Program-made: the position numbers and the translations under genes
Shown: one piece after another, positions 26,201 to 36,221 of the stretch
Layout of the letters: each line of letters begins with the position of its first letter
Position numbering within the stretch: position 1 is the stretch's first letter
Source of the DNA: Mya arenaria
Taxonomy: Eukaryota; Mollusca; Bivalvia; Myida; Myidae
Direction: 5' to 3'
DNA: 64,000 nt
Assembly (NCBI RefSeq): GCF_026914265.1
Contig: NC_069125.1
Location: forward strand, 68,802,046 to 68,866,045
The notes under the pieces: generated by a model
Databases searched by the model: none
The model's input: the letters and a program-made list of their open reading frames with translations, nothing else
Told to the model about the DNA's origin: nothing

Positions 26201-29200
26201 CACCGCTATCTTTTTACACTTTCTTTTTTCTTGTTAGTGAGCAGTATTCATTAAAACTAACCCTTACATGATATTTTTATGTGTTTCGTATGTATTTGAC
26301 TTTGCAAAATTTTATAAATAAGTCGTTATCGTTTTTTTTGTAACTGTAAATCAATACACAGATCATGATGTATAAATATGCAAAACCTTTCTTGAAAAAG
26401 TATAACAAAATAAATTTCAGTGACATTCTACTACTGACTTCCTCTTTCAAAGGATATGACATCCGAGTTGTTAGTATGAACACGACATGTTGCAGGTTTA
26501 TGGGATGAGACGGACGGCTTCTACTATGACCACGTGCGCAACAACCAATGTAGCCAGCCAGTGAAAATCAAGTCAATGGTAGGACTCGTTCCACTCTTCT
26601 GTTCGCTCGTGCTAAAGGACAGGGACTTCAAGCACCACCCGGGATTCGCCAAGCGAACCAAATGGTTCATAGAAAATAGGAAGGACCTCTCAAAGGGGGT
26701 ATGACGTCTTGCCTCTCATTTTTTCTTTCAAAGTCTCTCAAAGTGGGTATGGATATCTTGTCTCTCAAAGTGGGTATGGATATCACGTCTCTCAAAGTGG
26801 GTATGGATATCACGTCTCTCAAAGTGGGTATGGATATCTTGTCTCTCAAAGTGGGTATGGATATCACGTCTCTCAAAGTGGGTATGGCTATCACGTCTCT
26901 CAAAGTGGGTATGGATATCTTGTCTCTCAAAGTGGGTATGGATATCACGTCTCTCAAAGTGGGTATGGATATCACGTCCCTCAAAGTGGATATGGATATC
27001 TTGCCTAACAAAGTGGGTATTGATATCACGTCCCTCAAAGTGGGTATGGATATCACGTCCCTCAAAGTGGATATGGATATCTTGTCTCTCAAAGTGGATA
27101 TGGATATCTTGCCTCTCAAAGTGGGTATGGATATCTTGTCTCTCAAAGTGGATATGGATATCTTGCCTCACAAAGTGGGTATGGATATCACGTCCCTCAA
27201 AGTGGGTATGGATATCACGTCCCTCAAAGTTGGTATGGATATCTTGTCTCTCAAAGTGGATATGGATATCTTGCCTCTCAAAGTGGGTATGTATATCACG
27301 TCTCTCAAAGTGAGTATGGATATCTTGTCTCTCAAAGTTGGTATGGATATCACGTCTCTCAAAATGGGTATGGATATCTTGTCTCTCAAAGTGGTTATGG
27401 ATATCACATCCCTCAAAGTGGGTATGGATATCTTGTCTCTCAAAGTGGATATGGATATCATGCCTCTTAAAGTGGGTATGGAAATCACGTCCCTCAAAGT
27501 GGGTATGGATATATTGTCTATCAAAGTGAATATGGATACCTTGCCTCTCAAAGTGGGTAAGGATATCACGTCTCTCAATGGGGTGTGGATATCTTGCCTC
27601 TTAAAGTGGGTATGGATATCTTGTTTTTCAATTTAGGTATGGGTATTTTGTCTTTTAAAGAAGGGGTATGAATGTCTTGAAACACTTTGAGAGAAAAGAT
27701 ATCCATATCGGATATTTTCTCACTCAAGGTATTTTTTCTCAAAGAGGGTATGGATATCTTGCTCTCAAAGTATTTTCTCTCAAAGAGGGTATGTATATCT
27801 TGCTCTCAAAGTATTTTCTCTCAAAGAGGGTATGTATTTTATGTCTTCCAAAGGGGAAATTGATTTCTTAATTGTCTTGCATTTGGAATATTGATGTCTT
27901 GTTTTGAAAATAGTATCGGTAACATATGATCATAATAGTCAGAATCATACTGACAGTTTATGGTTGCCTTACACACTCTTAGCATGCCACCTGAACACAT
28001 TATTTTAGAAGAGGCTTACATACTATGACATTTATATTGAGCATCATGATAAGTAACCATGTATACAAGAACCCCGTGTACTCACAGATATCATTCATGA
28101 CGCGGGGCACGCACCAGGAGGGATCGCTGCTGCTCTCCGTCATCAACAAGGAGAAGCTCGTCAAGATCCTCAGTCACATGCTGGACGAGGAGAAGTTCCT
28201 GTCGCCCTATGGCATCCGCTCTCTCTCAAAGGTGAATAGTGCATTTAAGCCCGCCTTTAGTGACAGAGATTCAGCTTTTGTAAATGGTTCATGTCTGGTG
28301 TGACCTTTTTTATGCCTGTTAAAATGACAAGCGTTGGTATTTAAGCATACTTGGTCTTCAAATGCCGGGGCTTATCTCTCACTTACACTTTTCAATGTTG
28401 CTCATTCATATTTTGAAAGTTCTCGTGACTTATTGTGTAGTCCGTCTTGCTGTAACCCCCACCCTCATACAGGAGCACCAGTCCCACCCATACGAGCTTC
28501 ACGTTGGAGGCACGTACTACAGCGTGCAGTACGAGCCCGGGGAGTCAAAGACAAAACTATTCGGCGGCAACAGCAACTGGCGGGGACCCATCTGGCTGCC
28601 CAGTGAGAACTCTGACGTTTCTGAGTCATGTTTTATTTTGTAATTATTGCTAGTTTAAGTACATTCAGTTCAATTGTCTGATATATTCAAAGCTTATGTA
28701 GTTTTTTTTATTTATTTATTTTTTAACCGTGCAAACAATGTTTCAAAGTCTGCTTTACATTATGTTTTCATAAAGGCAGCTAGTGATCAACAATAGAAAA
28801 GCAAAGTGATTCCTATACATATCGCAAAACGACTGAGGCTATCAATGCGGTCAACAAATCCTATGTCCATGGTGACTGTGTATATTTCTTTGTTCAGTGA
28901 ACTACCTTTTAATCGAGAATCTGGAGCGGCTCGACTACTTCTACGGGGACGAGTTGAAGGTGGAGTGTCCCACGGGGTCGGGTGTGACAATGCGCCTGGG
29001 GGAAGTGGCACAGAACCTCGAGCGCCGCCTCGTCAACCTTTTCATGCCGGACGCCAAGGGCCGGCGTCCTTGTCATGGTAGGCAACGCTTATTGCGACAT
29101 ACAATGTTAAATGTTTTATAGATGATATACTATTGAAGATGGTAAACAAACTGCTCATTTGTTTTCGAACTTGTTTCGTTTGCTATTGTTCAGTCACAGA

Positions 29201-29721
29201 ATGCTGGTTAATGCTGCATAATGTATTTAAAGACGTTAAACACTGGTATGGAGCTGTTATAGGAAATATATTTCCACTATTTCTTATATCAACTAGTCTG
29301 TATTGTATTGTTTACCATTTATCCATTACATGTTCACATTTTATCGTTGTAGGGAACGACGAGGTATATGCCAAAGATCCACATTTCAAGAAGCTGTGCC
29401 TGTTTTACGAGTATTTTAACGGGGACACTGGCCGGGGCTGCGGTGCCAGGTACGATAGTAATCAAGCTCCATACCTTACTTTCAACATAAGAAAAGGTTA
29501 TGTTGAACGTTTGGTCTGTATATATTTGTGTTTATATATATATTGTAATTATAACGCGCATGCATTATTACAGATATGTAGGATACTCCTAATAACCACA
29601 ATTTTTATATCTTATATATGTCTGCAGTCACCAGACGGGATGGACGTCGCTGGTAGCGAACATTCTGGAACGGAACATTGATGTGGAGGAGGGCTACGAC
29701 AGTGCCGACAGCCTCGACTAA
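13388..29721 (+). CDS. GH63 / MGH1-like glycoside hydrolase, copy B (20 exons, 938 aa)
   Basis: Tandem paralogue of the gene at 3175-11912, with every intron at the same position and phase. Exons: 13388-13518, 14724-14892, 15348-15522, 18343-18515, 18864-18936, 19123-19242, 19404-19553, 20252-20454, 21020-21116, 21373-21503, 22924-23040, 24994-25145, 25275-25395, 25552-25708, 26496-26698, 28088-28231, 28473-28602, 28898-29077, 29353-29449, 29628-29721; one open frame. Key residues are kept: [30 protein letters not shown], with candidate acid D585 (GFLGLDNIG) and candidate base E895 (FYEYF). The carboxyl end differs: copy B ends in an acidic tail. It is longer genomically because introns 3, 10, 11 and 15 hold minisatellites grown from the splice donors. 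Substrate unknown; both copies look intact and probably active. Confidence 0.9.
15494..18110 (+). repeat. 45-bp minisatellite repeating the exon 3 end and its splice donor
   Basis: About 58 units. Each has 28 nt equivalent to the end of exon 3 (GACCCCGAGTATGAG, then CTTGATACAG), followed by 17 nt of intron starting GTAGGC. Nearly every unit carries the donor ATACAG|GTAGGC. Some units lack 9 nt (CCGAGGAGCTCCTTGG). Others, at about 15787, 16373, 16639, 16908 and 17177, have lost a G, so the GT donor becomes TA. The last three recur every 269-270 bp, a higher-order unit of six repeats. The period is a multiple of three, so long open frames appear on both strands by geometry alone. In the gene's own frame a TGA follows soon after the first donor (15522). 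Confidence 0.97.
18168..18310 (+). pseudogene. Relic duplicate of GH63 exon 4
   Basis: Between the 45-bp array and the true exon 4, the frame reads [20 protein letters not shown]. This resembles the exon 4 product [20 protein letters not shown] plus RY. Shared nucleotide blocks include TGTACTGCAAGG and CGGTATACGG, and farther on GTGCAC with GCCAACAATT against GTGCAC with GCCACAACTC. A possible acceptor (TGTACAAG) would lead straight into a stop, so it looks dead. It indicates an older duplication that included exon 4. Confidence 0.5.
19855..20100. repeat. Degenerate tandem repeat of about 75 bp, three copies
   Basis: Three diverged copies share CAATAT or AAATACG, then GCAGAATATCTCGGCCAAG and TTCGATA with a TGTCCG block. 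They lie in intron 7 of GH63 copy B. A dispersed molluscan repeat is likely; no coding potential. Confidence 0.6.
21485..21850 (+). repeat. 20-bp minisatellite seeded by the exon 10 splice donor
   Basis: About 18 units of roughly 20 bp, such as GTGGGTAAGTGGGAATAACG, follow directly on exon 10. That exon ends AAGTGGGAATATCCGTGG before GTAAGT at 21504. Each unit therefore restates the exon tail plus a donor-like GTAAGT, GTTAGT or GTCAGT. Copies near the exon keep the exon text (GGGAATATCCGTGG); later ones converge on GGGAATAACGGTGG. In the gene frame the run hits a stop within a few units. Confidence 0.9.
23019..24760 (+). repeat. 35-bp minisatellite built from the exon 11 end and its donor
   Basis: About 50 units. 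The founder is visible: the last 22 nt of exon 11 (GTACATGCACCCAAATGGGC and AG, 23019-23040) plus 13 nt of intron (GTGGGTAAGCGGG). Copies between about 23100 and 23870 are well conserved and mostly keep CAG|GTGGGTAAG. From about 23880 to the end, units drift (GGTATATGGACCCAAA, GGAAGG) and the donor decays. Because 35 is not a multiple of three, using any later donor would shift the frame. It occupies most of intron 11 of GH63 copy B. Confidence 0.96.
26683..27860 (+). repeat. 27-bp minisatellite seeded by the exon 15 splice donor
   Basis: About 35 units of 27 bp (CTCTCAAAGTGGGTATGG followed by ATATCTTG or ATATCACG) begin at the end of exon 15. That exon ends CTCTCAAAGGGG before GTATGA at 26699. 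Each unit repeats the last 10-11 exon bases and a GTATGG donor-like site. From about 27650 the units become longer and degenerate (TATTTTCTCTCAAAGAGGG). In the gene frame the first extension codons are GTA TGA, so reading through stops at once. Confidence 0.94.
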
Positions 29722-30799
29722 AAGTTGTGGTTCCGGGCGGAGTCGACGGACCGGTTACCCACGCCGGGCCCTCATTGTGATGGTGGAGGAAGTTAACATT
29801 AAAGTGTTGGGTCGCCTCGGCAACTTGTTTGACTAGGGGATAATTGAGCACGAGTTATAAAGAGGACATTTGCTTGCAAAGAGAAAACGGGCACCTGCTA
29901 GGCTGCTTTTACCGGCCAGTTGGAACACCACAGTGAAACCTTGACCCAAAATTGGAAAGAATATATGTATGTACAGCCAGCTTTATGTACTGGTGTTATG
30001 ATGTAATGTAATACTGTAATTCCTTGACGCTAAATTTGTGCCATATTTGAAATGTATTTTAACAAAAAGTATGAATTCGGATATTTTATAGCGGTATTTT
30101 GCTTAACTTTGTGTGATATTCAACAAGTATAAACATGTTATATTTTTATAATTGTTTATATGTGAAAACAAAAGGTGGTGCCTTCAAAAACAAGTATTAC
30201 TTCTCAATATGTTTGTATTATTTTACATGTATGTGTTTGTGTATGTTTGATGTGAACGAATATATTATAAGAAATATATATGAATCGTGAACCATGAAGA
30301 TGCTGTTTAAGACATGTATGAGTGATGTATTTCAAACATTTTGCAATGTAAAACATTTCAATTTATTACAGGTAAATACATAAAAGTTCATTATGTTAAT
30401 GTCAAGTCTTATGTCAAATAATCATGCACTAGGTGTAGTTCGATATGGCATTACTTGAAATGATATCTTTTCAGGCACGTAAGCATTTCCTATTTAATAA
30501 ATTTCAATTCACTTTATATATAACAGCTTAAATTGCCATCGTTAGCTGCATGAATATAATATTTGTTCGCTCATTTAAGTGTGTCCGTTTGTGAAACATT
30601 GGGCTCACTAAAAGTTGAAGGATCTAACATGCTTACAACCATATTTTATTTTATTTTTTATTTTCAAAAGTGTTTATGTTTATAAAATAAAACCAACACA
30701 CGCTTCAGATGCTTTCATTTTATTTGCAAAGTTAAACATCAAATTGGTTAATGTCTTTATTTCAAATTATGACTAAAACTTTCAGCGGTCAAAGTAAGT

Positions 30800-31245
30800 T
30801 TGCGTCGACCAACATACCCGGCAGAGAAGATTATCTTTGAAACAGCCGACCGAGAAGGTTATCTTTGATATAGCCGACCGAAAAGGTTTTCTTTGAATTA
30901 GCCGACCGAGAATGTTATCTTTGATATAGCCAACCGAGAAGGTTTTCTTTGAATTAGCCGACCGGGAAGTTTATCTTTGAAACAGCCGACCGGAAAGGTT
31001 ATCTTTGAAACAGCCGACCGAGAACGTTATTTTTGAAACAGCCGACCGAGAACGGTACTTTTGAAATAGCTGACCGAGAAGGTTATCTTTGAAACAGCCG
31101 ACAGAGAAGGTTATCTTTGAAACTGCCGACAGAAAAGATTATCTTTGAAATAGCCGGCAAAAATCTTTGAAATGACCGACAGAGAAGGTTATCTTAAAAA
31201 CTGCCAACAGAGAAGGTTATCTTTGAAAAAGCAGAGAAGGTTTGA
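30800..31245. repeat. Tandem repeat of about 29 bp between GH63 copy B and the protease
   Basis: About 15 diverged copies of a unit containing AGCCGACCGAGAAGGTTATC and TTTGAAAC. It does not touch any recognised exon. Confidence 0.9.
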
Positions 31246-31690
31246 TACAATCTCAGATAAGTATATCCAAAAATTTAACCATGGTAGAAATTCTTATCTT
31301 GCCCACGGGCAAAGATTAAACAAGTACCCGTATATGGAACTCCATTTTCATGGTCATCACATTGTCATTACCTCCCTTGTTGTAGACCGTCGTATGTAGC
31401 ATCATAGAAACCTTGTCTTATGGCAATATTTAGGATGCTAATTAGTTATTTCTCGCTTTAAATGTCGTCATAAAACATTTTTCACTCACCTTTCAAGAAA
31501 TAATGCTTCACCCTCCTCAGAACTATTAAAAGACCGATTTGACTATTAACATAAGCTGAATCATTGCGCGCATATCCATGACAGCCACGAATTATCGCAT
31601 ATCCATACGCAATTAATTTCACTAAGCACAAAAGAGTTCCAGCAAAAAAATATTTTTTACTTAATTTTGTTTAACTGAGGTGGGAGAAAA

Positions 31691-31840
31691 AGCATCTACC
31701 ATAGCCGCTCGTGTAAGATAGGTTCATCCCGACCCTCGCGCAGGGTGTTTTGCGGAAACTCGGTAAACCTCGTTTCCGCTAAACACCCTTCACTTTGGTC
31801 GGAATGAACTATCTTACACTCTCGTCCATGGAAGATACTT
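31691..31840. mobile_element. Palindromic (foldback) non-autonomous element
   Basis: Two arms of about 65 bp face each other around a short centre. The left arm has TGTAAGATAGGTTCATCCCG and TGTTTTGCGGAAAC; the right arm has GTTTCCGCTAAACACC and GGAATGAACTATCTTACA. The flanks AGCATCTACCAT and ATGGAAGATACTT continue the symmetry. There is no coding capacity. A related half copy lies at 34850-34925, so this is a dispersed family, probably a MITE. Confidence 0.75.
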
Positions 31841-32248
31841 ATAATCTTTTACCCGGCGGATAGGATTATCTTTGATTTACCAGGCGAAGTAGGTTATCTT
31901 TGAAATTAAGAAGAATAGTCAAGGCTTCCGGGTAACTTCACGTCGTTAGGCCGCTTACTTGTAGTGCATTACCGAAGCATCAACATAGCCTTTACGCCGT
32001 TCTGTGAAGGATTGCATTCTATCTCTCAGATAATCAGATTTATGATTTAAAATGAAGAGTTCTATAAAATAGTCAGTGCCATAGTTTGATTGCAGTTTTA
32101 TTGTCAATTAAGTACTATTTAAAGCCTATGTCTACGCAGTTTCGGTCAACTCTATTTACAAGTTAATAAAATGTATATGATGGCAAATACCTGTCTTCTG
32201 TGGTTGAAAGCTGGTTATATGTTGCATTCAGTTCATAGGCGTCGTACA

Positions 32249-35200
32249 ATGCAGGGCACGCAGGAGACGTTGTGTTTCGTGTTGTTGATATTAGTGTTTG
32301 TTCATGTGCGAGGTAAGTACTTATTTTTTAATTAAAAAAAATATCGATGCCAGACTTTGATTTGTGACTGCACTTATGCTGAATGATATGTTATAATAGG
32401 AAATGATAAGTTACACCTGAGAGACATATCAACTCCTTGCGCACGAACCCTAAGGTCCGTCTGCATGCACGTGAAATATGTTAAAAGTCGTAGAAACTGT
32501 GAGTAAAATGAAAATGATTTAAACATAAATTATTATTGATTCCTTCGTAAATCTGCAATCCATTATTTATCAAACACCCTTATTGTATTTTCACAGATTT
32601 CAAAAAATACTTAATTGACATTCAGTGGCTTCACTATTTTAAATCCTTGATGTGGGTGCATCGTTATTAATGATAAATTACCGATCAGGCGATAACTAGC
32701 ATGGGTATCTGCGATAATTTGCCCATTGTATTGTCATTAACTGAGTGACGTAGATGATGCACTGCATAAGATCGGCGCATGGATAATCTGCAGACAATTA
32801 AGGATCGCAGTTTTGATTACTTGTTTCTTTTTCAATATGAATATCCACAAAATTAAGTACCAACGAAAATGTCCATTTTCGAAAAACCACGAAATTTTCA
32901 AGCCCACGAATATTAATTATTTCACAGTATAACATTTTTCGCATACGCTTACTTTTATAGCAATGTTTTGATTAACTAAAGCACCGCCCCCTGCCCGAAT
33001 AATCAATGGTGAAGACGCGGCTCCGGGGTCGCACCCCCACCAGGTGGCGCTACACTGGGACCGGAACGCCTACTACGGCATCAGCGGCCAAGACTGGCGT
33101 TTCGTGTGCGGCGGATCCGTCATCGGTGTCCGCGTCATTCTCACCGCCGCCCATTGTGTCGACTTTGCGTAAGTACTGACAAGTCAAGGGTTAAGAGTAC
33201 AGTTTCAAGTCCCGTTTTTCGTGAGTTCATCTATGTAACCCTTTACTTAATGGCATACGATAAACATGATAAGAACACTTACCCACAACATCATATAGTA
33301 GTTCTCTGGTTCCACTGTTTCAGACCGGACAACCAATTCCGGGTAGTGATAAACGATCACGTTCGTAATGTGGACGAAGGCGCCGAACAGATCATTGGTG
33401 TGGACAAAATCATACTGGTAAATGTCAAATTGGGTTAGTTTATTGTATGAAGAGTTCCTACAGGCTCCTCGTGCACATACATGTATAGCATAAGCCTATT
33501 CAAATTGTGTGGACGTTTACCAACGGCACAAGTAATATAGCACATTTTAAAGACAACATACCTGAAATATGGCTGAACCTGGCGAAAATATCAACAAAGA
33601 AGAGCAAAGAACATTTTGTTAGATTTGTGGCTTACTGGTTGATACGCATTAAAAAATAAAACATATGTAGACAATGTGTATGGGGTAATGGCTCTTCCGC
33701 TCTTTCCTGTTGTAAGGATGGTAGAAAGTCTTCCGCTCGTTCCTGTTGTAAGGATGGTAGAAAGTCTTCCGCTCTTTCCTGTTGTAAGGATGGTAGAAAG
33801 TCTTCCGCTCTTTCCTGTTGTAAGGATGGTAGAAAGTCTTCCGCTCTTTCCTGTTGTAAGGATGGTAGAAAGTATTCCGCTCGTTCCTGTTGTAAGGATG
33901 GTAGAAAGTCTTCCGCTCTTTCCTGTTGTAAGGATGGTAGAAAGTCTTCCGCTCTTTCCTGTTGTAAGGATGGTAGAAAGAGTGTTTCCGGTGATATCGA
34001 TACTGTCACGAGAGTTTGTCACGAGTGATACAAAATGGCTCTATTTCTTCGAGACGACCAGAAACAATATAACAAAATATGGGTGAATATAATCCGTATA
34101 TTGTGATTGCTTGGCACACCAGGAATATTATACGGGTCAAGTACGCTATATAATTTTAAACAGCGACCAATTCATAGGCCTAATCCCAGTACCTGGGCAA
34201 AGTAGTGTTATGGGCATATTTTATAGGGACCCTGTTCTCTCTGCTTTTACTGATCACTATAGTACCAAGCGCCCTAGTATTTATGTGTCAAGTCGTTGTA
34301 TTATGTTGCTGCCGCGCATCTCTCTGCACGTGTGACTACTGGTTTTTGTGACGACTGTCATGTTGCACAGTGTCTTTGGAAGCGACTTATACCAGACGTG
34401 TATGCACACTATACCAAGACTTGAGTTCACAAAGGCATTTTCAGACTAGAGTTCTAGGCTCAAAGAGACTGTGTGGACGCCCAGTGGGATACTGGGAGGG
34501 AGGGGCGGTATTAAAGGAAAGGGAAATATACTTAAAGCATATATATGTTATAAAAACATTATTGATCAAGTTATTTGCAATTCGATTATTTTCTCATTGA
34601 TTGCTACTGAGATAAGACGTGAAATTGCCTATTTTCCAATCTCTCAATGCCGAAGCATATACATTGACAAGCATTGTGCGGTTATGAAAAAAGCGAGTCC
34701 GTGTACATGTATATAACATGAAGTTGAGGTTCTATGTTATTTTCCATTTTACTGAGCATTTGAAGAACCCTCGTAATAAAGGTTATTGTTTCTATTTGTT
34801 TTTCATCTTACAATAACTCTTTATGCTGTATGCATGATAAGTACATTCTATGGCCGCTCGTAAAAAGATAGGTTCATACCAACCCAAGCGTAGGTGTTTT
34901 GCGGAAACGAGGTTAAACGGCACGTGTTAGATACCTTTTGTCCCTCCTCAGTCAAACAGAATATAGTAAAAATGTATTTTAATTTACTTTTTTTTATAAA
35001 AGTTATTTTTTCAATTTGCCCGTTGTCAAGATACGTATTTTCCAAATGGCCAAATATTTGGATCTATTTATCTGGGTAGGGAGAAAGATGTCTTCCGCGT
35101 TCAGATTTCAATCATTACAAACGCTAAACATTTTAGCACGAGCAATACGTGGGCGGCCTGGACTACACGAGATCGGCTTACCCGAATGACATCGCCATCC

Positions 35201-35892
35201 TCGTGCTGGCCGCGGACGTGGGCGACACCTCTACTATCATTCCTCTCGATGACGGTTCTTCCGGGGACCGTGTTGATGAGAAATGCGTCATCTCAGGCTG
35301 GGGACGCAATGGTAACTCGTACAGATATATGTAAATACAGTGTAGTAGATTTCATAGAACGTTCATTAAAATGTTACGCGATCTAAATCCGTTCGTGTTC
35401 ATATCTGAAAGTTTCTGTCATATTCCTCGAGCAGACACGGACGGGGATCTGCCATTGACGCTGCAGGAGCGGGAGATGACGGTGCTAGCGGAGTTTGTGT
35501 GCACCCTCTATTGGGGGAGTTCAGTGTTCGCGGGACACATCTGCGTCTACGATGGCTCCAATAGCACAACTGGAGGTTCGGCCTGCAATGTACGTGCACA
35601 GGTTTATAAGCCGGGTCAAATTTTCGTCTGTGTAACAAAAAAACTCAGAATATTCGTGCTCTCAACACTCTTACTTGGCCTGTATTTGAAATCTATTTTG
35701 ACGTATGTATAGGGTGACAGTGGCGGTCCACTGGTGTGTGGCGGTCGGCTGGCAGGCGTGACGTCATGGGGGATTGACGGATGCCGACTGGCGGACACGG
35801 GCGAGTTCCTGCCCTCTGTGTACGCACGCGTCACCTACTATCTCCCCTGGATAGAGATCACGCTCAAAAGATTCACTTCCGGCAGGGGGTAA
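32249..35892 (+). CDS. Secreted S1 serine protease, chymotrypsin-like pocket (6 exons, 284 aa)
   Basis: Secreted endopeptidase zymogen. Exons: 32249-32312, 32982-33168, 33324-33417, 35137-35311, 35435-35589, 35713-35892 (TAA), all in one frame. Residues 1-21 form a hydrophobic signal peptide ([13 protein letters not shown]). Cleavage is expected at R27 before IINGEDA. The triad is complete: H79 in LTAAHC, D133 in NDIAIL and S228 in GDSGGPL. The residue six before the active serine (chymotrypsin position 189) is Ser (SACNGDSGG), not Asp, so chymotrypsin- or elastase-like specificity is inferred rather than trypsin-like. Compact S1 domain with no extra modules, so a digestive or immune role is possible. 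Introns follow the usual animal S1 layout; intron 3 carries a 36-bp minisatellite. Confidence 0.93.
33693..33980. repeat. 36-bp minisatellite, eight copies
   Basis: Exactly eight copies of a 36-bp unit (TCTTCCGCTCTTTCCTGTTG and TAAGGATGGTAGAAAG) lie in intron 3 of the serine protease. Copies are almost identical. The array begins about 275 bp after the exon 3 donor and does not contain it. Open frames across it are a by-product of the period. Confidence 0.95.
34850..34925. mobile_element. Half copy of the 31691 foldback element
   Basis: CTATGGCCGCTCGTAAAAAG, GATAGGTTCATACCAACCC and TGTTTTGCGGAAACGAGG match the left arm of the palindromic element at 31691-31840 in order. The right arm is missing. 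It lies in intron 3 of the serine protease. Confidence 0.65.
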
Positions 35893-36221
35893 AAGGACTT
35901 GCGACCTGATGTTATGTTATTATGGACAACATTGTTAGACGTTTGTCAAGCGATTATTATTAAATTACTTTGGCAATATATTTGTTTTGTTTTTAAATGA
36001 ATCCGTGTCGTTCGTGCGCCACCAAATTGGTTTTATGTCAATTTCAAAATGAACCCACTCGTGACTGGAGAAAGCATGGGCTTTTATCCATTACCTGTGT
36101 ATCAGCTTTTAATGAATGTTTTGCATTCACACGGGACTGCGGGGCCACATGGAAGGTAAAAACGCGGCCCATTTCCCCCACTATACCCCCAAACCAGGGG
36201 GAATTACGTATGTAACGTACA

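Larger units (their letters stand above)
29722..32248. other. 3' UTR of GH63 copy B and intergenic region
   Basis: No exon recognised. AATAAA-like motifs occur near 30497 and 30684. The region contains the minisatellite at 30800-31245 and the hairpin element at 31691-31840. The last few hundred bases should hold the serine protease promoter; no clear TATA box was seen. Confidence 0.55.
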
